From contig CATLGL010000048.1 of the NCBI GenBank assembly GCA_949935895.1, positions 1 to 10,880 of the forward strand: a DNA stretch of 10,880 bases, given 5' to 3'. Position numbers and translations under genes: made by a program. The notes beneath the pieces are model-generated. The model worked only from the letters and a program-made list of their open reading frames with translations. It searched no databases and was not told the DNA's origin. Origin of the DNA: an uncultured Clostridia bacterium (GTDB lineage: Bacteria > Bacillota > Clostridia > TANB77 > CAG-508). Numbering within the stretch: the first letter of the stretch is position 1; the number at the start of each line of letters is the position of its first letter. Below are positions 1-6,395 of this stretch, piece by piece.

Positions 1-353
1 AACCACTTTTTCCGTGATCCGCCTTTCATCAATACATTTGCCCCATGGTTATTGTATATCTCCGAATAAGGATATTTTCCTGTAAAATAAAACAAAATCA
101 TATTAAACAGAAACCATGTGATAGGAAGCTGAAACTTATCATCCGAAAATTGATCAAACGGCCTCATGCCTTCGAATATATGCAAAAAATAGTCCATACT
201 GTTTAAATTCCGCGGCAGCTCTAACCCTGCGCTTTTTTCATCCAATATTTGAAAATAAAATGATATTCCTGCCGTAACCACAATAGCGGCAGCGGCCAAA
301 AGGCACATGATATTTTTTCTGAATCCGATTTTCAGATCATATTTAAAATACAT
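1..353 (-). CDS. Partial integral membrane protein, probably a subunit linked to an ABC-type exporter (C-terminus beyond the left edge)
   Basis: An open frame reads leftward from ATG at 353-351 to the window edge (117 full codons, no stop). It begins MYFKYDLKIGFRKN, followed by a hydrophobic segment at about residues 15-35, a hydrophilic loop, a second hydrophobic stretch at about 76-92 (LPITWFLFNMILFYFTG) and a GGSRKKW motif at 111-117. AAAGGAAAAAGG lies just upstream of the ATG, and the start overlaps the end of the preceding minus-strand gene by 11 bases, as in a tight operon. From memory, GGSRKKWW-type segments occur in small membrane proteins next to ABC transporter genes of Lachnospiraceae; I cannot confirm the family. 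Codon use (CTG, GCC, GCG, CCG) differs clearly from the genes to the right. CGG is used twice as ordinary Arg, at residues 48 (210-212) and 114 (12-14), with no effect on frame. Confidence 0.6.
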   Translation of the reverse strand, partial: MYFKYDLKIGFRKNIMCLLAAAAIVVTAGISFYFQILDEKSAGLELPRNLNSMDYFLHIFEGMRPFDQFSDDKFQLPITWFLFNMILFYFTGKYPYSEIYNNHGANVLMKGGSRKKW

Positions 354-432
354 CCTTTTTCCTTTCTTTCCACAAAAATGGTATGGCAGTCATGATTATG
401 AGCAGTACCAGCTCTGCCAAAATAATGATTGG
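343..432 (-). pseudogene. C-terminal remnant of an upstream membrane-protein gene, cut by the junction
   Basis: Reading leftward, a frame ends at TAA 345-343 and encodes PIIILAELVLLIIMTAIP and then FLWKERKKDVF: one hydrophobic helix followed by a positively charged cytoplasmic tail, typical of the last helix of a polytopic permease. It overlaps the start of the next minus-strand gene by 11 bases (stop 343-345, next ATG at 353). To the right the hydrophobic coding signal stops at about 430-435, where AT-rich plus-strand rsmB sequence begins, so the rest of the gene is missing. The frame stays formally open further right, but the residues there (SPKP, CAFQTPK) look non-coding. I infer this is the end of an ABC-2-like permease; no family motif is visible. 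Confidence 0.45.
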
Positions 433-461
433 TTTTGGACTGCATGCGAACTGAGTCGGCT
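422..461. other. Junction between two DNA segments of different composition
   Basis: On the left, two minus-strand genes with moderately G+C-rich codons are in progress, and the upstream one loses its coding sequence here. On the right, strongly AT-rich rsmB sequence starts without a recognisable ribosome binding site. The few bases between (including GACTGCATGCGAACTGAGTC) match neither side well. The change could be a rearrangement, the edge of an acquired element, or a chimeric join in a metagenome assembly. No direct repeat, integrase or tRNA is visible at the join, which favours an assembly chimera or an illegitimate rearrangement. Confidence 0.55.
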
Positions 462-1742
462 TTAAAAATCTTATATAAGATTGAAGAAGAAAATGGATAT
501 TCTAATTTGGTGTTAGATGAATATATAAAAAAGCAAAGAGAAAGACTAACAACAAAAGATATCAACTTAATTTCTGAAATTGTATATGGTACAATTAGTT
601 GGAAATTAACTATTGATACTATTTTACAAAAATATTCTAAAATTAAATTAAATAAAATTTCAAAATGGGTTGTTTTGATTTTACGAATAGGAATTTATCA
701 AATTGTATTTTTAGATAAAATTCCTAAAAGTGCAGCTGTTAATGAGAGTGTTAATTTATGTAAAAAATATGGTTATAAAGCGACTAGTTTTGTAAATGCA
801 ATATTACGAAAAGTAGAAAAAACAGATTATGAAGAATTAAAGCAGATACAAGATGATTTAGACAGAATATCAAAATTGTATTCTATGCCAAAATGGATTG
901 TTAAAAAGTTAGTACAACAAAATGGCATGGACAAGGCAGAAAAAATTTGTAAAAACTCAAATATAAAGCCTAATATAACCATTCGCATAAATCCATTAAA
1001 GACAACAAAAGAAGCATTAGAAGAAAAGTTAAAACAAAATGAAATTTTATATAAAGCGGCAAGAGTTTCTAATTTTTATTACATCCAAAATATAAAAAGT
1101 ATTGATAATTTAGACTTATTTCAAAAGGGACTGTTTACAATTCAAGATGAAGGAGCAGGGCAAATTGGTCAAATGTTAAATCCCAAACAAGGAGAAATAG
1201 TGTTAGATGCATGTAGTGCACCAGGAGGAAAAACGACGCAATTAGCAGAAATGATGAATAATGAAGGCACAATTATAGCATGGGATATTCATCCTCATCG
1301 TACCAATTTAGTAGAAGAAAATGCAAAGAGATTAGGAATTTCAATGATAAAAACACAAACAAAGGATGCTTCACAATATGATGAAGCATATCGAGAAATG
1401 TTTGATAAAATTTTAGTAGATGCTCCTTGTATGGGAATAGGAGTATTAAAAAGAAAACCAGATATAAAATGGCAGAAAAAAGAGGAGGATTTAGTTAACA
1501 TACAAAAAATACAATTTGACATTTTAAGTACTTGTCTTGACTATTTAAAAAAAGATGGAGAATTAGTATATTCTACTTGTAGTATTTTGCAAGATGAAAA
1601 TGAACAAGTAATTAACCAATTACAAAAGTATAAAACTGAAAAAGATGGAAAAATGCAATGTTTTAGAATAATTGAGCAAAAAACCATTATACCAGATGAG
1701 CATACAGATGGATTTTTTATTTGTAAAATAAGAAAACAATAA
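444..1742 (+). CDS. rsmB: 16S rRNA (cytosine-967-C5)-methyltransferase RsmB
   Basis: RsmB uses S-adenosylmethionine to methylate C5 of a cytosine in 16S rRNA (C967 in E. coli numbering). The N-terminal ~130 residues form a NusB-like RNA-binding domain (ALKILYKIEEENGYSNL, SEIVYGT, KIPKSAAVNESVNL, FVNAILRK). The C-terminal Rossmann methyltransferase domain has SAM motif I DACSAPGGKT, motif IV DAPCMGIG with its conserved Cys, and motif VI YSTCS with the catalytic Cys. In the frame opened by TTG at 429, these lie at residues 260-269, 331-338 and 381-385. Length (432-437 aa) is close to the usual ~440. The start is uncertain: ATG at 444 and TTG at 429 both lack a Shine-Dalgarno sequence, and the first residues fall in the junction zone, so a few native N-terminal residues may be missing. 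Recognisable homology begins at ALKIL (about 457). The gene contains no in-frame CGG. Confidence 0.93.
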   Translation: MRTESALKILYKIEEENGYSNLVLDEYIKKQRERLTTKDINLISEIVYGTISWKLTIDTILQKYSKIKLNKISKWVVLILRIGIYQIVFLDKIPKSAAVNESVNLCKKYGYKATSFVNAILRKVEKTDYEELKQIQDDLDRISKLYSMPKWIVKKLVQQNGMDKAEKICKNSNIKPNITIRINPLKTTKEALEEKLKQNEILYKAARVSNFYYIQNIKSIDNLDLFQKGLFTIQDEGAGQIGQMLNPKQGEIVLDACSAPGGKTTQLAEMMNNEGTIIAWDIHPHRTNLVEENAKRLGISMIKTQTKDASQYDEAYREMFDKILVDAPCMGIGVLKRKPDIKWQKKEEDLVNIQKIQFDILSTCLDYLKKDGELVYSTCSILQDENEQVINQLQKYKTEKDGKMQCFRIIEQKTIIPDEHTDGFFICKIRKQ

Positions 1743-1796
1743 GAAATAGTTTTGTTACAATTATATTACATTTGAATGACAATTAAGCAAAAAGTA

Positions 1797-1824
1797 TTGA
1801 CATTTGTTTTAAAAGCCATAAAAT
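1797..1824 (+). promoter_or_regulatory. Sigma-A-type promoter for the pilus operon
   Basis: A perfect -35 TTGACA at 1797-1802 is followed after 16 bases by TAAAAT at 1819-1824 (5 of 6 matches to TATAAT). It lies in the 212-base gap between rsmB and the first pilus gene and points toward it. The predicted transcript would carry an untranslated leader of about 120 bases. It is the best promoter seen in the AT-rich part. The rest of the gap is A/T-rich with no open frame and no strong rsmB terminator. Confidence 0.6.
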
Positions 1825-1849
1825 AGTAATATATGAAAGAAGACGTGGA

Positions 1850-1865
1850 AATTTGGCAACAAATT
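1850..1865 (+). other. Small leader hairpin with a GCAA tetraloop
   Basis: AATTTG and CAAATT form a perfect 6-bp stem closed by GCAA, a GNRA-type tetraloop. It sits in the predicted 5' leader, about 90 bases upstream of the first pilus gene. The stem is mostly A-U and so weak by itself. I do not recognise the surrounding leader as a known riboswitch class. It may be a structural part of an unassigned leader element or chance in AT-rich DNA. Confidence 0.25.
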
Positions 1866-1954
1866 ATAAAAAAATGTAATTTTTAGCAAAATATGGTCGT
1901 ATTAAAATAGAAAAATAGTAAATGATAAAAGTATAAAAAACAAAGGAGAAAGAG

Positions 1955-3598
1955 ATGTCAACGTGTTTAGGTTTATATATTGAGAATAATGTAATTAAAT
2001 ATGCTAAAGTTTCCAAAGATAATGAGAAAATTAAAATAGACTCCTTTGGTATTAAATTTTATGACAAACTAAATGAAGCAATTAAGCAAGTCATTGAAGA
2101 AACGTACAGTTACAAAACTCCAATTAGTATTAACTTATCAAATGAAGATTATCATTATTTTTATTTATTTAGTATGCTTAATAAAAAGGATATGCAAAAT
2201 GTTGTTAACACAGAATTTGAATCAATTTGTTATGATAATGGTGTTAATAAAGATGCATTTGAAACAAGATATGTATTGGTTGATGATTTAGAAGATAAGG
2301 AAAAAGTAAAAGCAATTCATATATCAGCTAATAAAGCAGATTTAGCAAAAAAAGAACAACAATTAGAAGGATATCATATTACAGCAGAATCACCAATTGG
2401 AACATCAATTGGTAATTTATTAGATTATAAAGAAAAAGAAAATGTACTAATTGTTAATATTGAGGATAAAACAACAGTTACAACAGTTGTAGATAAAAAA
2501 ATTGTTGATGTTAATGCAATTGAAGAAGGAATTAGTAGTATTTTAGCAGGAATTAGTGCCAAAGAAAATTCATATGCAAAAGCATATGAAATATGTAAGA
2601 ATTCTACTATCTATACACAAGATGGAAAGGATTTACAATATGAAGAAAATGAATATTTAGATGACATTATGCCGACATTATATAATATTGTAACAGGTGT
2701 TAGAAAAATTATAGATCAAAGTTTAAATCGAATTGATAAAATATATATTACTGGTATGGCGTCTGTTATCAATAATATAGATATTTATTTTCAAGAATAT
2801 TTAAAAGATATAAAATGTGAAATTTTAAGACCATATTTTATTAGCAATGTTCAAACAAAAATCAATATAAAAGACTATATTGAGGTAAATTCTGCTATTG
2901 CTATTGCACTAGATGGTTTAGGAGAAGGGTTAAAAGGACTAAACTTCAAAAAGGAAACATTTAAAGATAAACTTCCAGAGTGGTTGACAATGGATGTTGG
3001 AGGAAAAGAGAAGAAAACATCCAAAAGCAATTTTTCTAAATTTAATTTGAATTTTAGTTTAGATTTTAATGAAAAATTAACACAAGGAGAAATTGGACTA
3101 ATTCGAATTGTTGTTGGAATTTTAGTTATTTTATTGATTTATAGTGGTGTTAGTATCTTTTTAAATAATGAAATACAAAATAAAAAACAAGAAGTAATTA
3201 GTGCAACACAAGTAGTAAATGCAGAAATTGGAAAAATCAATAGTGATACGACAAAATTACGTGGGAACACTAATAAATATAATACAATGACACAAAAATT
3301 AGAGGAATTAACCAGTAAAACACAAGAAAAAAATAGAAGAAAAAATGCAATACCAACATTATTAAATCAAATTATGTTCACAATACCAAAAGGAGTTCAA
3401 ATTACTTCTATTGAAAATACTTCTGGAGCAAATATTGTGATAAATGTACAATCTTCAAATTATGAACAATTAGGATATTTTAAATCAAAAATAAAAGAAG
3501 ATGGAATTTTATTAGATGTAGTATCTGATAGTGGACAAAAGCAAGGTCAAAATGGTTTGATTAAAACAGTAATTGAGGGAAAATTGCCAATTGAATAA
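1955..3598 (+). CDS. PilM-PilN fusion: type IV pilus inner-membrane alignment protein
   Basis: The 547-residue protein joins two pilus proteins that are usually separate. Residues 1 to about 325 resemble PilM, the cytoplasmic actin-like ATPase: GLYIENNVIKYAKV at 6-19 (first phosphate loop), IVNIEDKTTVTTVV at 166-179, IYITGMAS at 263-270 (second phosphate loop), and VNSAIAIALDGLG at 311-323. A charged linker (about 326-378) leads to one transmembrane helix (about 381-403), a coiled-coil-like stretch (405-460) and a small alpha/beta C-terminal domain (465-547) like PilN. In two-gene systems the cytoplasmic N-terminus of PilN docks into PilM, so a fusion makes structural sense. The start is fixed by AAAGGAG at 1942-1948, six bases before the ATG. 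pilO follows after 16 bases. The frame is clean, with no in-frame CGG. The function is inferred from motifs and neighbours. Confidence 0.82.
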   Translation: MSTCLGLYIENNVIKYAKVSKDNEKIKIDSFGIKFYDKLNEAIKQVIEETYSYKTPISINLSNEDYHYFYLFSMLNKKDMQNVVNTEFESICYDNGVNKDAFETRYVLVDDLEDKEKVKAIHISANKADLAKKEQQLEGYHITAESPIGTSIGNLLDYKEKENVLIVNIEDKTTVTTVVDKKIVDVNAIEEGISSILAGISAKENSYAKAYEICKNSTIYTQDGKDLQYEENEYLDDIMPTLYNIVTGVRKIIDQSLNRIDKIYITGMASVINNIDIYFQEYLKDIKCEILRPYFISNVQTKINIKDYIEVNSAIAIALDGLGEGLKGLNFKKETFKDKLPEWLTMDVGGKEKKTSKSNFSKFNLNFSLDFNEKLTQGEIGLIRIVVGILVILLIYSGVSIFLNNEIQNKKQEVISATQVVNAEIGKINSDTTKLRGNTNKYNTMTQKLEELTSKTQEKNRRKNAIPTLLNQIMFTIPKGVQITSIENTSGANIVINVQSSNYEQLGYFKSKIKEDGILLDVVSDSGQKQGQNGLIKTVIEGKLPIE

Positions 3599-3614
3599 AG
3601 GAGACTTTTAAATT

Positions 3615-4331
3615 ATGAGAAAGATTCTAATAATCGTGTTAATTGCAATCTTATTAGTTTTAGGCTATTTTATGCTATTTAATGGCTTAAATATATTAGG
3701 AATTGATATATTATCAATTGTTAATATTAAAGACGAAAGCGAACTACTAGATGTAGAGCTTCAAAAAGTAAGTACATTAACAAGTGTAGATAGACCAAAA
3801 GCAATGTCAGAATTAAATGAAAGTATGAAACAATTAACTATTGCTAAAGAAGAATATAATGATAAAATTTTATATCATTCATCAGATGAAATTGCACAAG
3901 CGACACAAGGAATTCGATATGAAATGGAATATTTATGGACTAAAATTGGTAATCATGCTACTAAAAATGGAATTGTTTTAAAATTTACAGTATCACAAAG
4001 TGCTTCTGGTGTTGCTAACCAATATGATTTATCATTTGTTGCAACTGGTAGATATGTATCAATTTCAGAATTTATTGCTTCACTTGAGAATGATGCATCA
4101 CTAAATTTTAAAATTGAAAATGCAAAGGTAGCACCATTCGAAGGAAGTACAGAAAATTTACAGGCAACTTTTGATGTAAAAGAAATTTATATTGTAAAAG
4201 TAAATTCTGTAAGAAATTCTAATTCAAGTATAAAACCAAATACAACAGATAATAATACAAGTGAAAATAATAGTAATACATTAACAAATGATACACAAAA
4301 TACCATTTCACAAGAAGGAGGAAATTCATGA
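3615..4331 (+). CDS. pilO: PilO-like type IV pilus alignment protein
   Basis: This 238-residue bitopic membrane protein has an N-terminal helix (about 4-24), a helical stretch likely to form a coiled coil (about 62-110), and an alpha/beta region (about 116-196) matching the ferredoxin-like fold expected of PilO. It would pair with the PilN half of the upstream protein outside the membrane. The last ~35 residues (about 201-238) are almost all Asn, Ser, Thr and polar residues, which is unusual for PilO and probably disordered. The ATG follows AAAGGAG (3597-3603). The stop overlaps the next start (ATGA, 4328-4331), indicating translational coupling. Identification rests on architecture and gene order (M-N-O-P) more than on strict motifs. 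Confidence 0.72.
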   Translation: MRKILIIVLIAILLVLGYFMLFNGLNILGIDILSIVNIKDESELLDVELQKVSTLTSVDRPKAMSELNESMKQLTIAKEEYNDKILYHSSDEIAQATQGIRYEMEYLWTKIGNHATKNGIVLKFTVSQSASGVANQYDLSFVATGRYVSISEFIASLENDASLNFKIENAKVAPFEGSTENLQATFDVKEIYIVKVNSVRNSNSSIKPNTTDNNTSENNSNTLTNDTQNTISQEGGNS

Positions 4332-4768
4332 TTAAAACTGTAATGAAAGAAATCATTATCATTTTACTATTAATACTTGCGATTGTATTAATATTGGGAG
4401 TTTTCTTTTATGACTATATTCCAATGAATAAGGTGGTGCCAAAAATAGAACCATATGAGGCACCAAATAATATAAAAGAAGAGTTACAAGAAATTGTACA
4501 AGAAGAGCAAAATACGATGCAACCAATTGTTTATGAAATCAATGATAAAGATTTAAACATTTATGAAAAAACAAAAGATTATCAAAAAGGAAAAGTAAAC
4601 CCATTTGCTGATACTTCAACAAAAACACCAACCAATAATAATTCAAACACAGTAACATCAAATTCAAATGATACATCATCAAATGGTACTAATACAAACA
4701 ATAATCCAACAAATGAAAATAATTCAGGTTCAGAAGGCAATTATTTGCCAAGTAATGGAACCAAATAG
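4328..4768 (+). CDS. PilP-like bitopic pilus assembly protein with Asn/Thr/Ser-rich tail
   Basis: The 146-residue protein has one N-terminal transmembrane helix (about 8-27), a short acidic stalk (40-85), a GKVNPFAD segment at 88-95, and a tail (about 97-138) made nearly entirely of Asn, Thr and Ser. The NPF motif resembles the RDPF/NPF segment seen in PilP-type proteins, and the gene occupies the pilP position after pilO, overlapping it by 4 bases. There is no lipobox, which fits a Gram-positive without an outer membrane or PilQ secretin. The PilP beta domain is not visible, so this may be a functional stand-in rather than a true homologue. GAAGGAGG before the ATG (4314-4321) lies inside the end of pilO. 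Confidence 0.5.
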   Translation: MIKTVMKEIIIILLLILAIVLILGVFFYDYIPMNKVVPKIEPYEAPNNIKEELQEIVQEEQNTMQPIVYEINDKDLNIYEKTKDYQKGKVNPFADTSTKTPTNNNSNTVTSNSNDTSSNGTNTNNNPTNENNSGSEGNYLPSNGTK

Positions 4769-4777
4769 TACTTGGTT
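4759..4777 (+). other. Short inverted repeat at the end of the PilP-like gene
   Basis: AACCAA (4759-4764) and TTGGTT (4772-4777) form a perfect 6-bp stem with a 7-base loop containing the TAG stop (4766-4768). It is followed by a T-rich but interrupted stretch (ATATTTATTCATT). It could be a weak terminator or processing site between the alignment-complex genes and the pilin gene. The stem is short, so confidence is low. Confidence 0.25.
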
Positions 4778-4831
4778 ATATTTATTCATTAAATATATAC
4801 AAAACAAAATAAGGATAAGGAGGAATTTTTT

Positions 4832-5059
4832 ATGTTAAAGGGACAAAAAGGTATTACACTAGTAGCTTTAGTTATCACAATTATCGTATTACTAATTTTA
4901 GCAGGTATTACAATTAGTCTTACATTAGGAGAACGTGGTATCTTCAACATGGCACAAAAAGCAGGTCAAAACTATACCAATGCTGCAAGATATGAAGAAG
5001 ACCAAATGAATTTAGTTGACAAAAATGCAAACGCAATTGTATACAATGCATTACATTAA
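4832..5059 (+). CDS. Short type IV pilin-like protein with class III leader
   Basis: The 75-residue protein starts MLKGQKG and then ITLVALVITIIVLLILAGIT. This is a short basic leader ending in Gly7, the expected PilD cleavage point, followed by the hydrophobic assembly helix. The mature form would be about 68 residues and lacks a normal globular head or Cys pair. The +1 residue is Ile, and +5 is Ala instead of the usual Glu. The KGITLVALVITIIVLLILAG segment is, from memory, common at the start of pilin-like proteins in Clostridia. A strong AAGGAGG precedes the ATG. A large stem-loop follows the stop. From its position and strong ribosome binding site it could be the major pilin or a helix-only minor pilin; the sequence does not decide. 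Confidence 0.75.
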   Translation: MLKGQKGITLVALVITIIVLLILAGITISLTLGERGIFNMAQKAGQNYTNAARYEEDQMNLVDKNANAIVYNALH

Positions 5060-5069
5060 TAAAAAAGTA

Positions 5070-5112
5070 AAACTAGTGGCATATGCAATACCTTGTATAT
5101 GCCATTTAGTTT
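5070..5112 (+). terminator. Stem-loop after the pilin gene (attenuator, partial terminator or mRNA stabiliser)
   Basis: AAACTA (5070-5075) pairs with TAGTTT (5107-5112), and TGGCATATGC (5077-5086) pairs with GTATATGCCA (5095-5104, one G-U pair). A small internal loop separates the two stems, and the 8-base loop is AATACCTT. This is the strongest hairpin seen in the AT-rich part. It is followed by TAAAACTTTG rather than a run of T, so it is not a classic intrinsic terminator. Its place between a pilin and its peptidase would suit partial termination or 3'-end protection that raises pilin mRNA above downstream genes. Confidence 0.55.
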
Positions 5113-5133
5113 AAAACTTTGAAGGAGTCACCA

Positions 5134-5948
5134 ATGATAGAAACAATATTTGTTATAATTTTATTTTTACTAGGCATCTATTTTCGGTAGTTTTTTTACA
5201 TTAGCTACCTATCGTTTGCCAAAAGGAGAAAATATTACCTATAAGCATTCTTATTGTCCGAACTGTAAACGGTAAATTAGGTATATTAGATTTAATTCCA
5301 GTTTTTAGTTATATCTTTTTAAGAGGAAAATGTCGTTATTGTCAGCATCCTATTGGAATTAGATATTTAGTATTTGAGGTATTAACAGGAATTGTTTTTG
5401 TTTTATTTGGTTTATCTCTTCACATTCAAATTACTTCTATCAAAATAACACAATTGATTTATTTTGCATTTGGTATATTATATCTTGCAAGCTTATTTAT
5501 TCTAGCAGGTATTGACAAAGAAAAAAACACTATACAAAAATCAGTATTATACTTTGGAGTAGTAGTTGCTTTTTTATATATCTTATATTCATGCACATTA
5601 AATAGGGCAGATGTGTATAAATATGCGATGTATTTATTTATGATGCTTGTTTTAATGTTATTAGATGTAAGATGGTTTCAAAAACATTTAAAAGATAGCA
5701 AAATTTTGCCAATTTTGATGGTAAGCTTATATATGCTTATTATGACAGGAGAATACATAACTATTTTTACATTTATTTTTGTAATCTTAATGATAGGAAT
5801 CAAAAATATGCTTCAATTCTTTAAAAAACCAAAGCAGATACAAATTGTTAAAAATTCTACATCAAAACCAATCTTGTTTTATCTGTGTATTGCAAATATT
5901 ATTTTACTAATTGGTACAAATTTCTTATTAAACTATTTAATAAAGTAA
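5134..5948 (+). CDS. pilD: Prepilin peptidase PilD, read through two CGG-type +1 frameshifts
   Basis: GAAGGAG (5121-5127) precedes ATG 5134. The frame reads MIETIFVIILFLLGIYF and then meets CGG-TAG at 5185. Skipping the C gives GSFFTLATYRLP, CPNC and K, then CGG-TAA at 5270. Skipping that C gives GKLGILDLIPVFSY, CRYC and the rest to TAA 5946-5948. The restored product is 270 residues, a normal PilD size. It has the FGSFF/YRLP N-terminal signature, the zinc-type CPNC (41-44) and CRYC (66-69) pairs with normal spacing, and many membrane helices. A candidate first catalytic Asp is D127 (AGIDKEK). The usual GxGD around the second Asp is not clear; D177 (MLLDVRWF) is the best candidate. Without frameshifting only an 18-residue peptide is made. 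A doubly frameshifted pseudogene is possible, but the shared CGG form and intact downstream coding argue against it. Confidence 0.85.
5185..5187 (+). other. CGG +1 frameshift site 1 (pilD, FGSF motif)
   Basis: TTT-CGG-TAG in the incoming frame; skipping C5185 gives TTT-GGT-AGT (Phe-Gly-Ser). The Gly belongs to the conserved FGSF segment near the N-terminus of prepilin peptidases. A stop codon immediately follows the CGG. Confidence 0.75.
5270..5272 (+). other. CGG +1 frameshift site 2 (pilD, after CPNC)
   Basis: AAA-CGG-TAA in the frame set by site 1; skipping C5270 gives AAA-GGT-AAA-TTA (Lys-Gly-Lys-Leu). The result has seven residues between the second Cys of CPNC and the Asp of DLIPVFSY, the spacing usual in the family. 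A stop codon again directly follows the CGG. Confidence 0.75.
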
Positions 5949-5957
5949 AGGTGAAAT

Positions 5958-6384
5958 ATGAAAAAAACGTGTATGATAAAAGAAAATAAACGGAATAACC
6001 ACAATGGATCTTGCAGTAGGAATCATTGTAATTATGGTATTTATTGGACTTATTGCAACTCTTTTTTATAATTTTTATTTAAGTACAACAGCCAAAAATA
6101 GAAATGCAATAGCAACCAATTGCATTATTGATGTGATTGAGCAAATAAAAGCGATGGATTATGATGAGGTAAATTTGCAAACTATTAATTTAAAGATTGC
6201 AACATTAGAAGAAGAAAAAACAATTCCCAAAGGATATAAAGTGACTGCTACAGTTAAAAAATATAATGAAACAGAGGGAAATACAGAAAAAATGGACTTC
6301 ATTAAAATATTAACAGTAGTGGTAGAATATGAAATGGGGAAAAAAACAGAAAAAATTGAAATTTCTACTTTAATCGAAAAATAA
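5958..6384 (+). CDS. Minor pilin (PilV-like), leader and body joined by a CGG-type +1 frameshift
   Basis: AAAGGTGA (5947-5954, overlapping the pilD stop) precedes ATG 5958. The frame gives MKKTCMIKENK and then CGG at 5991. Skipping the C gives GITTMDLAVGIIVIMVF and continues to TAA 6382-6384, 141 residues in all. The join makes a textbook class III prepilin: a basic 11-residue leader, Gly12 as the residue before cleavage, Ile at +1, acidic Asp at +5, then an assembly helix (about 12-36) and a soluble domain with a beta-rich C-terminus. An annotation starting at the internal ATG 6004 would have no leader and no ribosome binding site, which supports the frameshifted reading. Unshifted translation gives a short peptide ending near 6066. 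It probably acts at the pilus tip or in initiation; the precise type (V, W, X) is inferred. Confidence 0.78.
5991..5993 (+). other. CGG +1 frameshift site 3 (prepilin cleavage glycine)
   Basis: AAA-CGG-AAT in the incoming frame; skipping C5991 gives AAA-GGA-ATA-ACC (Lys-Gly-Ile-Thr). The restored Gly is the residue required by prepilin peptidase at position -1, so shifting creates the processing site. No stop follows at once in the zero frame; one comes about 70 bases later. Confidence 0.75.
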
Positions 6385-6395
6385 AGGAGAGGGTT

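Noticed and set aside
332..565. Minus-strand open frame of 77 codons across the junction
   Set aside because: It runs antisense through rsmB and in a different frame from the two minus-strand gene fragments; no family features.
1295..1522. Minus-strand open frame inside rsmB
   Set aside because: It is antisense to conserved methyltransferase motifs and has no ribosome binding site.
1826..1954. Cyclic di-GMP riboswitch in the pilus leader
   Set aside because: I could not find the conserved elements of GEMM class I or the class II pseudoknot; only a small hairpin is visible.
4772..4799. Possible pilin promoter (TTGGTT and TATATA, 16-base spacing)
   Set aside because: Only weak matches in AT-rich DNA, and the -35 candidate is the arm of an inverted repeat. 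Not strong enough to list.
5134..5453. Treating pilD as an ordinary pseudogene with the surviving gene starting at TTG 5454
   Set aside because: Both breaks have the same CGG form as those in two other genes, the coding signal is intact on both sides of each break, and the restored protein has normal length and Cys motifs. TTG 5454 has no ribosome binding site.
6004..6384. Minor pilin starting at ATG 6004
   Set aside because: That start lacks a ribosome binding site and the leader peptide. The upstream ATG 5958 has a Shine-Dalgarno sequence and supplies a perfect class III leader after the shift.
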